Counted from the stretch's first letter, positions 12,880 through 26,900 are shown. The stretch is 64,000 nt of DNA from Pachyseris speciosa (GCA_016490735.1 JAEMWC010000652.1:396001-460000); one strand, 5' to 3'. The notes: generated from the letters alone by a model not told the origin. Program-made: numbers and translations.

Positions 12880-14497
12880 CCCTACGGCCTCTCGGTTTTT
12901 TTTTTTTTTCACTGAATATAATTTTTTTCACTGAATATAAGTTCAACAATTAAAAGGTAACTTTCAGTCGATATAAGGTTTGGCTTTGAGTGGCTACTGA
13001 ACACGTGAGTCGTTAACAAAAGGTGATTTAAATTCCTGTTATTGGTGTATTTTGTCCAAAAAATTCCAAACTCTTGATAAGCTTTGTTCCGGAAGAACAT
13101 AAGATCCATCAAAGAAATTGCTTCGAAGTATCTCTGGAACAGAATAAGAGCCAACATTTAATTAAAAGGCGCCATAGTGTATGCGTGTCACCCATCGTTT
13201 TCGTGCAAACCTGGAAATCTTTGGCGTTTCAGCGTTGTTTCCTTCCTTTGTAGCTAAATATCGTTTTTAGACCATGTAGTTTCGTCGTTCGCCCGCGGGT
13301 CAAGTTCAGTTCGTTTGTAACATTGCTCAAGAAAATGTTCAACCAGTATTGGTCAGTTATACGAGTTTACCAAATGAGGCACTTGGAAAGCAGTGAAGCA
13401 TAAGTAGTTTTGACGTAAGTGACGCAAAAAGAACACCAAGTCGCATTCCCACTGTATAAACTGAGAGCAAACCTCAACCAATAGCTTTTGACTTATATTT
13501 TCGCTTTCCAAAAATACTTCTGACGTTCGACCGCAACACTTCATTCAAGAGCTTTCTTACTGTTTTAAGCTTGTTGTGTATGTATTTCCACTTAAATGGT
13601 CAATTCATTCCATAATTTCTCCTTTCATGACTTGGTGATGTCTTTTCGTAAAGTGTTTTTTTCCTCGAGAAGGCTAAGCTCGCGTTCCCCGCTTGGAATT
13701 TCCGAGAGGCAGGTGCAGGATCGTTCTAGATTCATTCGGGTTGTTTCTACTCCCACGATAGTGAGCGTTATCTTTGCCAAGCTGTACATAGAGACAGTCC
13801 TGAAGCTATTTACAAACAAACGAAAGTTGATACGATCTTCCAAAACCAATGTGAGCCAACATGGGAATATGAGAAATTATTCTGACTAATTACCCCTCTA
13901 TTTGAAAACTCTCGGAGCGTGTCTCTTTTGGATTGTATCACATCGAACTTCTTTGCCTCCGTGAAAAGTTAATTAGGAAGGATAAAAGTCGTGCATTGTT
14001 AACTCATTTCCCACTTGTTTCCTTAGTCTTTATTCTTTTTTTACAGAACTTTTGTCCGTCTCTGATGGGAGAAATTAAGCGTTCAAGTGTCTTCGTTCGT
14101 CATGCGGTTCGAAACAATGATAAATAGCTGTAGATTGGCACTCATGTCCTGTCAAAAAATGTGGCCACGCAACCTTTAGATACACTGACAATTATCAGCA
14201 AACAAAGGACGGCCATCCGATTGGTCGATTCAGCTATAAACACTTTGTAGTTTTCTCGCATGTTAATGAATGGTTGATATTGACAGAGTGAAGTAGATTG
14301 CAAGTGAGAAAATCAAAGAAGGACACAGTGCTCTTCGCGTGGATTAGAAAGATTGTGGTCATTTCTTGCACAAATAATTGACATTTTCCCAAGCTTTGGT
14401 TTTGATCAATGGTGGCCGAGAAGTTGGAGGGATGGCTGACTATATTAAGTAAGTGCCAGCACATTAGGGCAAAATTTGTGAACGGAAATCTGCGAAG
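12880..14497. other. Intergenic, upstream of the small membrane-protein gene
   Basis: A 20-base T-rich motif with CACTGAATATAA is duplicated at 12897-12940. Open frames on both strands at 13596-13889 show no recognisable motif. The last 60 bases before the gene include TATATTAAG (about 14441), a possible but unproven core promoter element. Confidence 0.4.
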
Positions 14498-16083
14498 ATG
14501 AGCTCACTCATTTTCAAAAATGTTCATCCGCTTTTAGCCGAGGATGGGAGCGAGTGGCTGAATCGGCTGTGCGTTCTCTTTTCAAACGAAAAGAAACTGA
14601 GGACATTCATCGATGACATAGTGAGTACATGTTGTTGTTGTTTTACTTAAGAGTTGAATGGCTCTGACATCAGCTTAACACAACTTTTTAAGTGACTAGC
14701 TAATCCTTGTCGGTTGCCTTTCTTCAAGGAATACCTGGACTGCGCAAGGTTCCTCGCAGCCACCGCCAAAATCAAGTCCAAGCTGTGTGATTCTCCTGAT
14801 CTGATCGAGAATCCGACGCATGAAGGTAAATTTTCATTCATTTGAAATTTCTTAATTCAGTTTTCCTGCCTTGACAAGCAGCGGAATATTTAATATTTTG
14901 TCAATCATTCAAAGTACGGTGCCGCCGTATCGCAATATAACGCTCGCCGAGAGTTTTTCAAGCTAATATATAATTTTCATATATTCATTCTCACAATTTA
15001 ACGTGTGTTTTTGGCATCATATGTATATATATATATATATATATTTTTTTTTTCTGAACAACAATCACCCTCCTAGAGTGTCGCTATTCTTTCACGTATA
15101 GTAAATACAAGACTCAAAAAGTAAGTTTTTGTCCCCTTTATTGAAGCTCCAGAATGCGTGCATAATGCGTTGGATGATTTACGAACTGTGAGAGTAAAGT
15201 TCAGGCACCCTACATTTTTTTCATGCAGCATCAATTTCGATTCTTTCGTTCGCTTTTCGCTGGTGAATAATTTTGCAATGACGTTGTAGTTTAACCACCG
15301 TAAAATGGTATTTACCTGCACAAAGCTAGTGAATCATCCCTCGGCCTTGTGATATTTTCAATTTATATTTTGCTTTTTTAAACAATTAAAGGATAGTCTT
15401 ACTTGTTTGGAATACTGATGACAAAAACAAACTAGAGGTCGAACGAAAATTTCTTTGGCTTGCTAATTTCTTTAGCTTGTCAAAGAAGGCCGTACCTTTT
15501 GTTTACATTCGTTGATCTTTGGAAAGCCCTACAATAGTCTTGTTTGTAGATTACTGTTGTGTTTCACATGATAGCTGCAATTCAGGGTAATCTAGTTGCG
15601 TAAAACCAGGCCTAGAATTTCGAGAAAGAAATCTGTGCTCAATGCTAGAAACCGACTTTGAAACAATGCACCCATTTATAGTACTAAATGATCATTTGTG
15701 CCCCCGAGCTACAAGACTTATTCGCCCACAACAAATTACTATTGTTTCGACAAATTAGCACTCTCTTTACGCTTCCTATTTTTAAGCTTTTGGTTTAAAG
15801 AACGACCGTGAAGGTCGAGTGAATAATTTAAGAGTTTTCTTTCGATTCAGGTAGTTTTGTTGATCTTGAATGGACGGTGGCTGGTCTAACTTTTTTTCTC
15901 GAACAATACAGTGTCTTGCGAGAAACAGCGGTCCTATATTCTGTTGAAGTTTTATTTTCCGTCAGCCTTTTGCTATTGGCGGTTTTTGTACGACACATTG
16001 TTCAACCTGTTAATGTGTCAATCAAAGACACCGACAGAGCCAAAATCCTCTTTGATGATGCCGCCGTGAGATCAAGGAGTTGA
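14498..16083 (+). CDS. Small single-pass membrane protein, 3 exons, 150 residues, family not recognised
   Basis: Exons are 14498-14620 (phase 0 end, donor GTGAGT), 14729-14825 (acceptor TTTCTTCAAG, donor GTAAAT, phase 1 end) and 15851-16083 (acceptor TTCGATTCAG, stop TGA). Splicing gives one uninterrupted 150-residue frame. The ATG has A at -3 and G at -1, a good start context. Residues 1-75 are soluble and mixed-charge (EWLNRLCVLFSNEKK; EYLDCARFLAATAKIKSKLC). Residues 103-123 form one strongly hydrophobic segment (EVLFSVSLLLLAVFVRHIV), followed by a polar tail of about 25 residues. There is no N-terminal signal peptide, so it is probably anchored near its C-terminus, with the N-terminus in the cytosol. 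AATAAA at 16726 could be the poly(A) signal. The function is unknown; the exon structure is well supported, the name is not. Confidence 0.75.
15018..15052. repeat. (AT)n followed by poly-T, intron 2 of the small membrane-protein gene
   Basis: A run of alternating TA is followed by about ten T residues. Confidence 0.9.
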
Positions 16084-17744
16084 TATGTAGACCTCTGGGA
16101 GTCTTGTTTCTGTTGAAATCGCTCTTAAGTGTACGTGTTGTAATGTCTTGGATAAATGTTTACATTTGATGCCATTACATGTATATTCATTTTGGGCTTG
16201 TATATATTGCTGTTTAATATTTTGGTTTTTCTTTTGAAATTGCAAATGATCTTAGGCTTTGTCATCTTTTCTCGCCTAATTGTATTTTACTAAGTATTTT
16301 AAAAGCGTTTGTTGGTATAAGCAAATTTAATTACAAAAGAATGAATGCTGGGGTTTGGCAGTGGTTTTATCAGGCCGAAGTGGGGATTATTCTAAACAAT
16401 CATTTTTCCCCTTAAAAATAATTAGACCTAGTGTAGTGGACGGAATTGTACCAGCCGCGGGAATCACGTGAATGTCGATTCACGTGAATGAATATGCATT
16501 TCTATTTTCAGATATGGCTCGTGCAGCGAAAATCGTGAGTGCTTTTTAATGCTTTGTTTTACGACGAAGCGTTCATAGCGTGTCTTTCCCATTTGGTTAA
16601 GAGCCATTCTTTAAAAGGTCTTCGTACGAGAAATCGTTTTTATTCTGCAGGTTTTGTTTCTCTTGGTTCCGCTTGCACCTGAAGAAATTTAACGAAGGCG
16701 TTAATAATATGAATTTTTTATATCAAATAAATTAAATTACGGGATTGCGGCATTTAGTAATTCTGTTTGTCGGTTTATTTAACACTATTCACCTGCAAAC
16801 TTTGAAGAAACTGTCAACTGTAAAATAATAAACGAAAAGGTTTTTCTTTGTAAATATCTTAGTTGTTTGAACCGTTTCTGTTTCGTTTCCATTTTTGGTA
16901 ATGGGCAAAATAAAATTACCCCGGCCTTTAGCTCAGAAAAATCGCTCCAGTTCTTAGACAGTGGGTTGCGGTCAAGAGCCTGACCGTTCAAATACCAAGC
17001 CGCCCATTATTATTTTATTGTTTGTTTTATGAATTTTTAAAGGACTGAAGATGTATCTCCGTCTTCTTGCCACAAAATTTTCTATTTGCTTTTCCCCGAA
17101 ATCAGTTGCACGATAACTCAATACACAAATTATAGGGTCGTAGGTTTCTTTACAGAATATTGCTTATTTTTCTATAGTTTGCCAAATAATCTTTAATATC
17201 TTAAAACAATATCGAATTTTGTGAGCCTTTTTCTAAGACAATAGTGCTACCTGTGTGGGCTCCGAAGATGAGGGTACCGAAATAGGCTCGGTGGCGGAAT
17301 GAAAGATTGGCCCAAAATTTTAGGCGTGATGCGGTACACCATATTGTTGTAGAGTAATCTAAGATGAAGTAACCTCGGTAGGAAAAACATCGTGCTATAA
17401 ATTTCAAGCGGAAGGCGGGAAAGCATTGCCTTTTTTAGGGAAAGTGGATAAAAAACAGCGAACCACGCAACGCCTTTGATTTTTACCGCGCCATCAAGGC
17501 ATATGGATGACGATTCTCAATGATGTGCACCGGGAGATCTGACCGATTGAAAAATCCTTTGTCGGCTTCCTCTAAACACGGGCAGCCGGGTGTAATGAAC
17601 AGCTACTCCGTATAACTACTTGCTTCGAAATTTATAATTAGCATCCATTGCATAGTTTCCTAATTGAAATGTTTAATAACTTCGTCGCTTTAGAACTATA
17701 GCTGTTAAGTTTTGTTATCCGGTGGCCAGCTGGTGGTGATAGAT
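16084..17744. other. 3' flank and intergenic sequence
   Basis: It contains the probable 3' UTR of the small membrane-protein gene. A 23-base stretch at 16512-16534, between TTTCAG and GTGAGT, could be a microexon but has no partner. Nothing else is recognised. Confidence 0.4.
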
Positions 17745-17788
17745 TCAACCTCGTTCTCAAGCTCTACACTCGAACGAGGTTGGATTCA
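17743..17788. repeat. Short hairpin
   Basis: TTCAACCTCGTTC is mirrored by GAACGAGGTTGGA with about 16 bases between. It sits directly beside the TTAA-flanked element that follows. Confidence 0.5.
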
Positions 17789-17795
17789 AGCTTAA

Positions 17796-18178
17796 AGGGG
17801 CAGTGTCACGCTATTGTACCATCACTTTAAAAAGCTTAAAACTGCCAATGCATCAGTGGAAACCTTAAAATAATGGTCTAGTTTTGCTGCCAAAGACTGT
17901 AGTACTGCATTGACACCATAAACATCTGTATTCCATGTAAGATGACGAGGATGGAAATGGATTGAAATTTGAAAAAACTTGCCAGTTTTTTCAAAATTTC
18001 AAGCTATGCATTGAAAAATCACCAAAAAAATTATTATGGTTAGCTCTTCTTGCTAAAATTTCATTGGAATTCATCTTGTTGATTCTGTAGAAGCATTTTT
18101 TGCACGATAACAGATAAAAGGCAGTAATTTTGGCAGAATTGAACCCAAAACAGCAAAAATCCCGGTGACAGTGCTCCT
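17796..18178. mobile_element. TTAA-flanked MITE, 383 bp
   Basis: The element starts AGGGGCAGTGTCACG and ends CGGTGACAGTGCTCCT, which are terminal inverted repeats of about 15 bp. It is bounded on both sides by TTAA (17792-17795 and 18179-18182), the target-site duplication of piggyBac-type transposases. There is no coding capacity. A related end (TTAA then AGGGGCACTGTGGCG) occurs at 45134. Confidence 0.7.
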
Positions 18179-18199
18179 TTAAGGCATTTTGACCACCGG

Positions 18200-20890
18200 A
18201 GATCAGACACATCGCATTTACTGGGTGAAGGTTTCAGAAACATTCAAGACACATAAATTAACGCCAAAACGGTGACTAGATTTGACTGTATATGTCCTTG
18301 TTACGTTACTGTCTTTTCACTGAAATAATAAAAAAAAAAAGTGATGAGAGTTCATCATTTCAGCAGTTTTAAATAAAAACGTTAATAACTTGATTTGTCC
18401 TTTTGGAACAACGCGGTTACGACTTAAGAAGAGAAAGAAGTTCTGGTATTTACCGACTCTGCAGTAACCGCTGAGTTTTTAACGCTCAAGTGTCCTATTT
18501 TTAAATCTCAAATTGGAAATATTCACGTAAGTTCATATTAAATTTATTTTGAACAACAGGGTTATTAAAGACGGTTTGAGAGGAGACGGTCTTACCTAAA
18601 GTTGCAGTTGCCACGTTTTACAGCGAAAGAGACAGCGGCACATTGCGACTCACTAGTCTGTATACGGTTTCATTCCACTATAGTCACACTCTTGGATATA
18701 CTAAAAACCAAAACAAAAACAAAAAACTGCATCACTGCATCACTTGTCAATGCGATACTGAACTGTCTGTTATGGATTGGCGGGAAAATTTAAGCCATTC
18801 AAGCGATGCAGGTTACAGTTGACAAATCCTTACATTGTTTAAAGTCCCGTGTGATTCTTTGTTTCTTTCTTTGGCGACGTTGGCTCATTCGGTGGCACAC
18901 TAACAGGTCTGTTCAGTGATACCTTAAAGCAAAGAGGTAAAACCCTACAGATAAAGCTAGAAAGAAGTGGTATAAGTGAAAACTGGATAAATTTAAAACG
19001 AGAATTTTATTAAACTTGGCTTGGTTTGTCGAGTTACCTATAGAAATTAGATTTAGTTTGATTTAAGGACCATCAAATTTATGAATGCGACTTTAACAGC
19101 CAGAAAACAAATCAGGCTTGAACGGGATAGTTTCTCGTGACGCTTGTGACACCGGTGCAGTGCTCTGCCAACTGAGCTGTCAAGTCAAGTGGGAGCTCCT
19201 AAGGTACCCTTGATGATGAATACATGATCTGTAATATCTCCTAAGCGACCAGTCTGGTTAGATGCTCATTTGTAAGGGCACTGCACTGGGATCCCTTATT
19301 TTTGAAAATAATTCTCGAACAAACATCTTTTTATCCTTAGGCTTAGTCTTGTGTTATTGCATAAATATCATTCATAGCAGCAGCGTTAACTCTCCAGTAA
19401 GACCGCAGTAAACTGTGTGACGTATGAAATGGGCTCTACTTGTTCTACACTGAAGTGAACTGACGCATTTGCGAGTAATTTCGAATGGAAAATGACCTTA
19501 ATTTAAGTAATTGGACATGCCTCCTCGGAAAGTAAACTAGAACGGATGAAAATAGCCAATAATACATATCCGCCAGTTCCCTAACTTAGTAAAATTAAGT
19601 TTAAAAAAAGGTTCATAAATATCGCTCCAGTGTGTGTGAGCTTTTTCGTGTAAGAAATGGCCGTCTTGGAAGATAGCTAATTTTTGTCATAGCTCAACCA
19701 TTTTACCCATAAAGCTAACTAACAGTAGCATACCTTCTTTGCGTGTGATCTTGGTTCACCAAAGTTTCTTGTTTACATTTTCTGCGCTGTTCATAGTCCA
19801 GTATTTGCCAAGAGTATACAATAACTAGAAATTAACGCACGTAATGGGTTGTTGACGTGATTGGTATGTTGCACCTATTTCTGTTCACCGGACCTAAGAC
19901 TTTCATAACTCCTCAGCCTGGAACCTGCTTGGTACCCATGTGATCTGCTGAAAAATGGTTTTTAGGAGGAGGAGGGCACTGTTGCGCATTTCAGGTTACT
20001 ATTTAGGGAGGTTTCCACTAGCAGTACAAAGTATGCATGCATAGTGGTGCGATAAATGCGACTTAATAGTATAATATAACGAAGAGATAACCAATTGGCG
20101 GCTGTCCAGAAGTCTTTCTATGATCAGGATAGCTATACGGTTACGGAACTGAAGAATGACTTTTACTATATATGCTAACCTCGAACATTAATGTAATTTC
20201 GTTTATGTTAGCAGACGTTTTGCTCTGTTAAAGCACACGCAAGATACTAAACTAAGTAACAGGTGCAAAATATCAGGAATATAGTGGAAATTGATTTCGC
20301 TGTTGGATTTTGACGAGGACAAAAGGGTCCTGAGTGTATTGAGAAAAAAAAATGAAATAAGGGACAGTTTTTTACCTGATTAACTTTACCTTGCAGCAAT
20401 AAATATGACTTTGCGTGTCTGTCTTCTGATACCGATAAATGCTAGCCAGTGACAGACTATAGAACAAGGGAATTACATGATTCTAAGATCTCAGAGTACA
20501 GGACTACATAAATACTTTCAGTTTGAATTAGGATTCCGCCAGTTTTCCTTTGCAGCAGTTTAGCTCTCGTATTCTATGATGATAGGTCCTGTGATACATG
20601 ATCGAGTGGTGAAATATAGCGAATAGATAAGAAAACACTAAACGGAGCTATTTTTGGCTTCGTATCAAATATCAAAATTGCCATTTTTACTTCTTCATGT
20701 GAATCACCCATTTTCTGGTCTTCCTGTGTTTCTTTCTGCAGTTTGATTTTCAGGGTTTTTATTACCAAGTATTTCTTCCACTGCATAAGTTCTCATTGGT
20801 CGTAAAACAAAACAGAAGCACAAAAAGAACCTCTGAAGTGCTTATTTTCAAGCGGGAAAGTGCAGCTGAGGATGATAGACTTTGTACCAG
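18200..20890. other. Intergenic
   Basis: Apart from the tRNA-like sequence at 19112-19190, no gene or repeat was recognised. Several isolated GTAAG-type donors occur without convincing exons. A far-upstream first exon of the RasGAP gene could be hidden here. Confidence 0.4.
19112..19190 (-). repeat. tRNA-like sequence, probably a degenerate tRNA-derived SINE
   Basis: On the minus strand an A-box-like AGCTCAGTTGGCAGAGCA is followed about 40 bases later by a B-box-like CCGTTCAAGCC. The region between cannot form a good anticodon arm, so this is not a functional tRNA. Confidence 0.5.
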
Positions 20891-20893
20891 TCG

Positions 20894-20963
20894 ATGATTC
20901 CTCCGGACACCAGTGGGCCTAACCCTTCTTCCAAAGCGACCTACATTCAATCATCCAAGCAGG
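20894..20963 (+). CDS. RasGAP gene: weak candidate first coding exon
   Basis: ATG opens a 23-codon frame beginning [14 protein letters not shown], ending in phase 1, which would join the next exon as Gly. The donor (G then GTTTTC) is poor and the implied intron is only 104 bases. It is kept only because the phase fits and the frame is open. Confidence 0.25.
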
Positions 20964-23900
20964 GTTTTCTCTTCCTTTTTTTCCACATAGACCCACGCAT
21001 TTGGTATTTCTGTACTCTTTTCATTTTTTTATTCGTTAATGACATGCTCTTTAAAATTTTATTGCAGGGCTTTCACGGGTTCACCGTCTTCGTCTCTCAC
21101 GACGCTTCTACTCCGAAGATGTGTTGTCTGCACAAAACGGCACCCGCTCTTCAAAGCTGAGTGTGAGTAAAGTAAAGAGGCGCTTTTTAGAAACGCAGTT
21201 ATCACTCGAATCGCCACAGCTTGCAAGTTATGGAGGTTCTAAATTTTTCGAATCCTATATTTGTGATGAAATTCATAGAAACAGAAGCTGGCTCATGGCT
21301 CCTGACAAAAGGGCTCGTCGGAACAATCCACCCGTTTTCTACGGTACTGTCCGTTTTCCATCACTAGTTAACCATTTTTGAACGTGTGTAGCTGTTTTGA
21401 CCTCGGTTCTCTCGAGGGAGAAGGGTGGAAATGCAAGCAGTTAGCTTTTGTAATTTTTGCGACAACCTTGTGTGGCAGATGCTGATACAAAAGTGGATGG
21501 AGACATGGGCGACGAAACTGTCCTCAGATTCGCTCCATGCTGCCACTATCTATACTTTTCAATGCAGACTAGTTTTGTGACTACTACTACTACTACTACT
21601 AATACAATTTTTGGATTTTCGTTCAACGGCCTTACCCTCTGGATATTTGTTTTATGTTCCTTTAATTTCCAAGAAGGATCAATATATTAGGTCATGTGCT
21701 CTAACCATAACAACTCATTTCCATGGAAACCCTTCCAGTGCTGTCACATGATCCAAACAAACGATCAGCGATGTTATATCACCTTGAACATTTAATCCAG
21801 TCGCTTGAGTTCAAACTGAAGACAAACGATGAAATTATGTTTGCAAAATGTTGCAGAGTGGACCGTAGTGGTCACTGTGTATGATTCCTATTCACCCATG
21901 CATTCCACAATAAGATCATGCATAGCATAGCAATAAGCACCACAGGAGGGCCACTAAATATTAACATTAATTTTAATGGTCACACTTTAAGGCTTTCGTT
22001 AACCCACAGAAGCAAAGATAAACATAACGCATCGCGCCTTACACAATAATAAACAGAACAGCAGAAAGTGGCTGCTCTGTCTTTCATTAATATAATTGAT
22101 AAATAATTGCAATTGACGTTTTCAACTACAAAGTTAAAAGTAACCACCACCTTGTACACTATATTGATGACTGTCACATGAAAAATACCACTCAACGCTT
22201 TTTACTTGAATGGTCACACACGGCGATTTCATTGAAATGCAGCCTCATAAGTTAGTAGCCCATTACAAGTTGTATTACATGAAAGTCCCTACGTCAGGGC
22301 TGACAGATTTCAACTTTTTGTACCTCCAAAAATTAACAAAAGACCTTAGAACAAATGCATGACAATATGACTAGCGAATTGATGTTATGTGCTTCGACTA
22401 ATAGCCTTAATTCCAATTGCAAATTGTCCTTAAAGTAAAACCATTAGCAGAAAGATAGCAATCTAAAATCTATTGTCCATATCAATCTGACACGAGAGTT
22501 GACTGAGGGGCGTTTCGACATTGATATCAAATTAACATAATGTTTCTGTTATCAAAAATTCAATGATGCCCAACTTTTTACTAGCAGCGTTCACTTTCAG
22601 TTTGTTTTACTCTCCTTGTGTTGTTTCTGGTGTAGTCGGGTTCCACTTCAGCTGACGAATAAACAAAGTTATTTTTCTTGAAGCTAAGTGTTCATAATAC
22701 GTCTGAACTTGCCGGCGAGTCAAATATAAGGCTACTTTTAGTTTCTTCAGCGCCGCCGTTATATTTCGTGATTATTTTAGTTTTTATCCGCAGTCAGTGA
22801 GAACGAAATCTCGTTAGATTTAGAAAGCAACCTTAAGAGTTATCTTGACTTTCTGCAAAATCTGAGGCTTCAACGACATTTAATGATATGTCCGTCTGTT
22901 CTAAAGCTGTGTTGGACTATCTGTTATCGACCTCCTTCTTTAGACTACTGAAATGGTTTTTTATTTTTCCAAAGACGGTTAGACATTTTGATGTTACTCT
23001 AGGCCAAATACGGTAAATTTAACGTCTTCCCTTTTTGGAAGCAATCTTGACGTCGTTCTTTGGTATGTGTTTTGCGAGCCGTCACTTCAACTGACAATTA
23101 TGGGGAAATAACATGGCAATAATTTTCCATTTTGTTAGCTTGTTTTTATTGGCTAGTGCTGGTCCAATTAAATGTAATTAGGTACAAAAATGCACACGAT
23201 TCTTTACGGATTTTCGTCATCATTCCCCAGTTTCCTTCCTACGTCGTAACTTATTCAAATCTCGAGTAATAACAAAACCATCAAAGACTGTGGCCAGCTA
23301 CAAATTCATTTCGATACAGTCTTTTTACGCGCCCTCTTGGCGTTATATCAGGACATTTCAGACGCCATATTGCTACCGTTCAGGAGCCTGGGGCTGACAT
23401 ATTTGTCAGCATTTTCCATAAACAGGCGCGGAATGATATTATACCGATCCAAACATTGAACACGCTCTTCTCGCTTCGGTGAAGTTATCATTCCGTTGCA
23501 CCGTCGTTTGCGATCTTACTCTCTACTGGAATAACAGTCTTTTGTAAAGCATTGCATGATCACTTAATTTATCGGTGAACCACCATTTGGTGTCTAAGGT
23601 GAGTACTGTTGAAAATTAACGTCCGTGACTTCACGTGATAACAACTAGTCTTTAGTTGACTGAGCTACAAGTATACTAATCTCTAACTTACGGCTTCAAA
23701 CACGTGAAAAGGTTAGCAGCTGTTTGGCTCGCACCTGAGCAGCTCATTCTCGTGCACTAGACGTAAAGCGAGATGCGGTAGACGTAGCAGCTTTTGACTT
23801 AAAAAGTACTGATTTAATGCAGTTGTGTTACAACTTTTAAATATCACTTCAGAACAACAAATTTACAGGTTATACCATAATCGGCATCACGGAACTGCCT

Positions 23901-26900
23901 CCGAGAAGTAAACGCGCATTTCATGTTTTGTGGAAAAGAATTGCTTTGGAATGTTGGTGAGTCTCAGTAAGAAGAAAATGGCACAACATTTTCTCCTGAT
24001 AATTATTCAAGTTTCATGTGACAGCGGAAAAATGTGGCTTAGGCCAATATCGGTCCGATACTGCTTTTAAACGTCCTTGCGGTTTTCACAGAAGTCGCCC
24101 TCTATTGATCAGTGGCACATTAAACCCCGCATCGTTTGCCTCGCGTGGGCTTTGTTATCAGAGGACAGTGAAACATCGACTCTTTTTTCATGTAAATAAT
24201 TCAAAAGGCAGCCAAGGCGGCTGAATACGGCGGCCCTCGATTGTAGCAGGTAAAAATACAAATGGTTTTTTTTTTTGACAATTAAGAAAAATGGTATCAG
24301 ATATGAAAGGTAAATTAATTTAGAAATTCCGCAGGTGCATGCAAAACGCCTGAACGTCTCGTCACTATTGCTTCAAAGCAGTTAGTTTACCCCTGTTTTG
24401 CAACAATCGTTTACTCAATTTTGCCTTATTTGGTATACAAGCGTTTTTAGTTCACCTTGATAACGCGATAAAAGTGCATGTTTTTCCACTCGTGCCAAAA
24501 CAACGTTTTCCGACCATTTTTGCGTAGTAATAATATATTTTAGTTTCGAAGGAGAAAGTTATTCCCTTTGGTTTCCCAGCGTCTGATATCAACAGTTTCC
24601 GCAAATTTGTACTTCTTAAATAAAACGTAACAAGAGGCAGAAGTACTGGCAGGTGAAAATATCTCTCGGTTCTTTAAGTCTCACGGCCTTTAATTAATCA
24701 GGGGAATATAGTTTAATGAATCAATCTTAGCAGGACTTTCACGGGAAGTTGTCTTAGCACCTGACATAAACATTTTCCGAAAGTTTTCTTCTTTGGTTGC
24801 GATGAAGGAGAGCGCAAAAATACAGTTAATACTACATTTTAGTTCTGATGGCTTCTAATTAAGGAAGGAGTGAGTCTCAAGTTTGAATTTTTTTGTTTTC
24901 AGGACATTTCCAAAAAGATTGCGGACGGACTAAGATCACATCGCTCAAGAAGTTTGTTTATACCAAGGACGACGAACGGTGATGATGGGTAAGCACGGTC
25001 AATTAATTAAAAAGCTTTCATATATTGTGAAATATTCAAGGTTATGAGACGAAAGGATAATTGTTGTGTGTCAACAGGAAGTGACTTTCTGAAGCGCGAA
25101 GGTGTAGATTGATAGAATTACTATAGGTTTAGCATCTGAAGCAATTTTAGCCGTGAAGTAAATCAAAATGGTTTGAAGACGAAGGGAGTTTTCATCGTTA
25201 ATCGCGTTATGGTCACATTTGCTAAAAGAAAACGTGAAGAACAGAAAGAACACACTCTTGGTTCATTTGTTTTTGATGACACATGCCCTAAATCGGTAAA
25301 GACCTTCACAATGACACCTGTTTTGGAAAACAGACATGTCTTTCCTGTCTCATATTTTCGAAGAAACAACTATTTTATCGTGAACTGAATGCAAACTGAA
25401 GTACTTTTCGGTAACTTTAAGACTTCCCATGAAGGGACTCGGCATTCCTTTGTAAAATGAAAATAAGCTGTACCACAGATGAAGTACTTCTCGAAAGCTG
25501 AGATATTTGAGTAGACCTGCTTAACTGAGAATTTCATCTTTATGTTTTTTTTCCCTACTGAACTTATACTTCGTTTCCATTCTGTGTTCTCACCGCAAAT
25601 CAAGTAGTACATGTACTTTCCTTTTTGAAAAGCAATTTCCCTAAACCTTACAGCAACAGATTTTTAATCTGTATCCTAATCATTACATAATTGACTTTGC
25701 TAAAGTCATAGAACACTATCGCGTATGGACTATTGTACAAGCAATTAACTTCATTAAAAAGCTGTTTGTATGGCGCCGTTAATTAACTCTTCCCTGCCAT
25801 TGGTAGTTGAGTCTTTAACCATTTTCTTCTCTTTAATAAACTAAACTAAGCGTTTATACAAAAACTGTGAAAATTCCGAACAAACGAGCTAATCCCTTTG
25901 CATTGTAATTGCTTCCAACAATTCGATTGAGTGGGTTGCTTTTCGGAAATGATCTTTTGTTCAAGGCGCTGATTTTACTCAAAGTTTTCTCTGAAACGTG
26001 TATATGGATCTTGTAATTTGAAGAAGTCAAGTTAACAAAGATAAGATATTGGCGGTAATTAACATGACGCAGATGTCATGGACGATTCGACACTTGCACT
26101 ACTTATGCAGATGCCAAGTATTTATGTTTCGGATACGACTCAATCAGTCAGGGCCATCACACGGTAAGCTATGGTCGACTACCACAATGAGACCAACGTC
26201 CGCGGCAGTCTCTCGTTTTTGATTTAAATCCCAAAAACCAGCTAAATTCAACTCAATATGACGTTCTGTAAATTATCATTTTAAAAAGTCGTTCTCAACA
26301 AAGTTAGTCCATTATAACTTAAGCCCAAATTACTTTTGCAGGGAGCTTGATTGTTGTAGCTTCAAAAGAAGAGAAGAACCCAATCCGTCTTGCCCTTGGT
26401 TCTTTGTTTTCCGTTGTGTTTCCGTTAAGTTGTCGTCATAGCTCAATAATTCCATGCTGTTTTGGTTTTCATATCCTGTCCGTTCCTTTGATTTAGCCGG
26501 TGTATAGACGAAAGGATTTACACTGTTATTGTCTATTCGGTCTCCTAGTCATGCCGATGGGCACTAAAATACGATATTGAGTTGCCTTTCACGAGGTTTT
26601 TTTCATTCCTTCTGATTTTCGCATAGCAACAGCACCATTCTATCCCCATTTGCTACTCTGGAGAGCATACGGATACAGTTTGCCTAATATGTTTAATCTT
26701 TCAAGTTTTATGTGGTCATATACTTGTGTAAATCGCGACATGCCAAGCCTTCCGTCTCATGAAATACTCAAGCATTTGCGCTCCAACTAACGCAGCGACT
26801 ATAGAACATACATCGCACTATTTGTCCTGACCCGGTATAGAACAAGTAGTCGATGAAATGTTACTCATAGCACCGACAACTTCGCTAGAAGTTCTTCCTC

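Noticed and set aside
16512..16534. 23-base microexon between TTTCAG and GTGAGT (MARAAKI)
   Set aside because: No upstream or downstream partner with matching phase was found, and the adjacent small gene already ends cleanly.
21344..21690. Extension of the 21068 exon through GTACTG at 21344 into a second exon at 21479-21690
   Set aside because: The phase would fit and the frame is open, but the second stretch has no usable donor and runs into an ACT repeat. The GTGAGT at 21163 is a much better donor and matches the next exon's phase.
22790..22970. Open + stretch reading [20 protein letters not shown] after a CAG
   Set aside because: There is no donor before the stop and no phase match to neighbouring exons.
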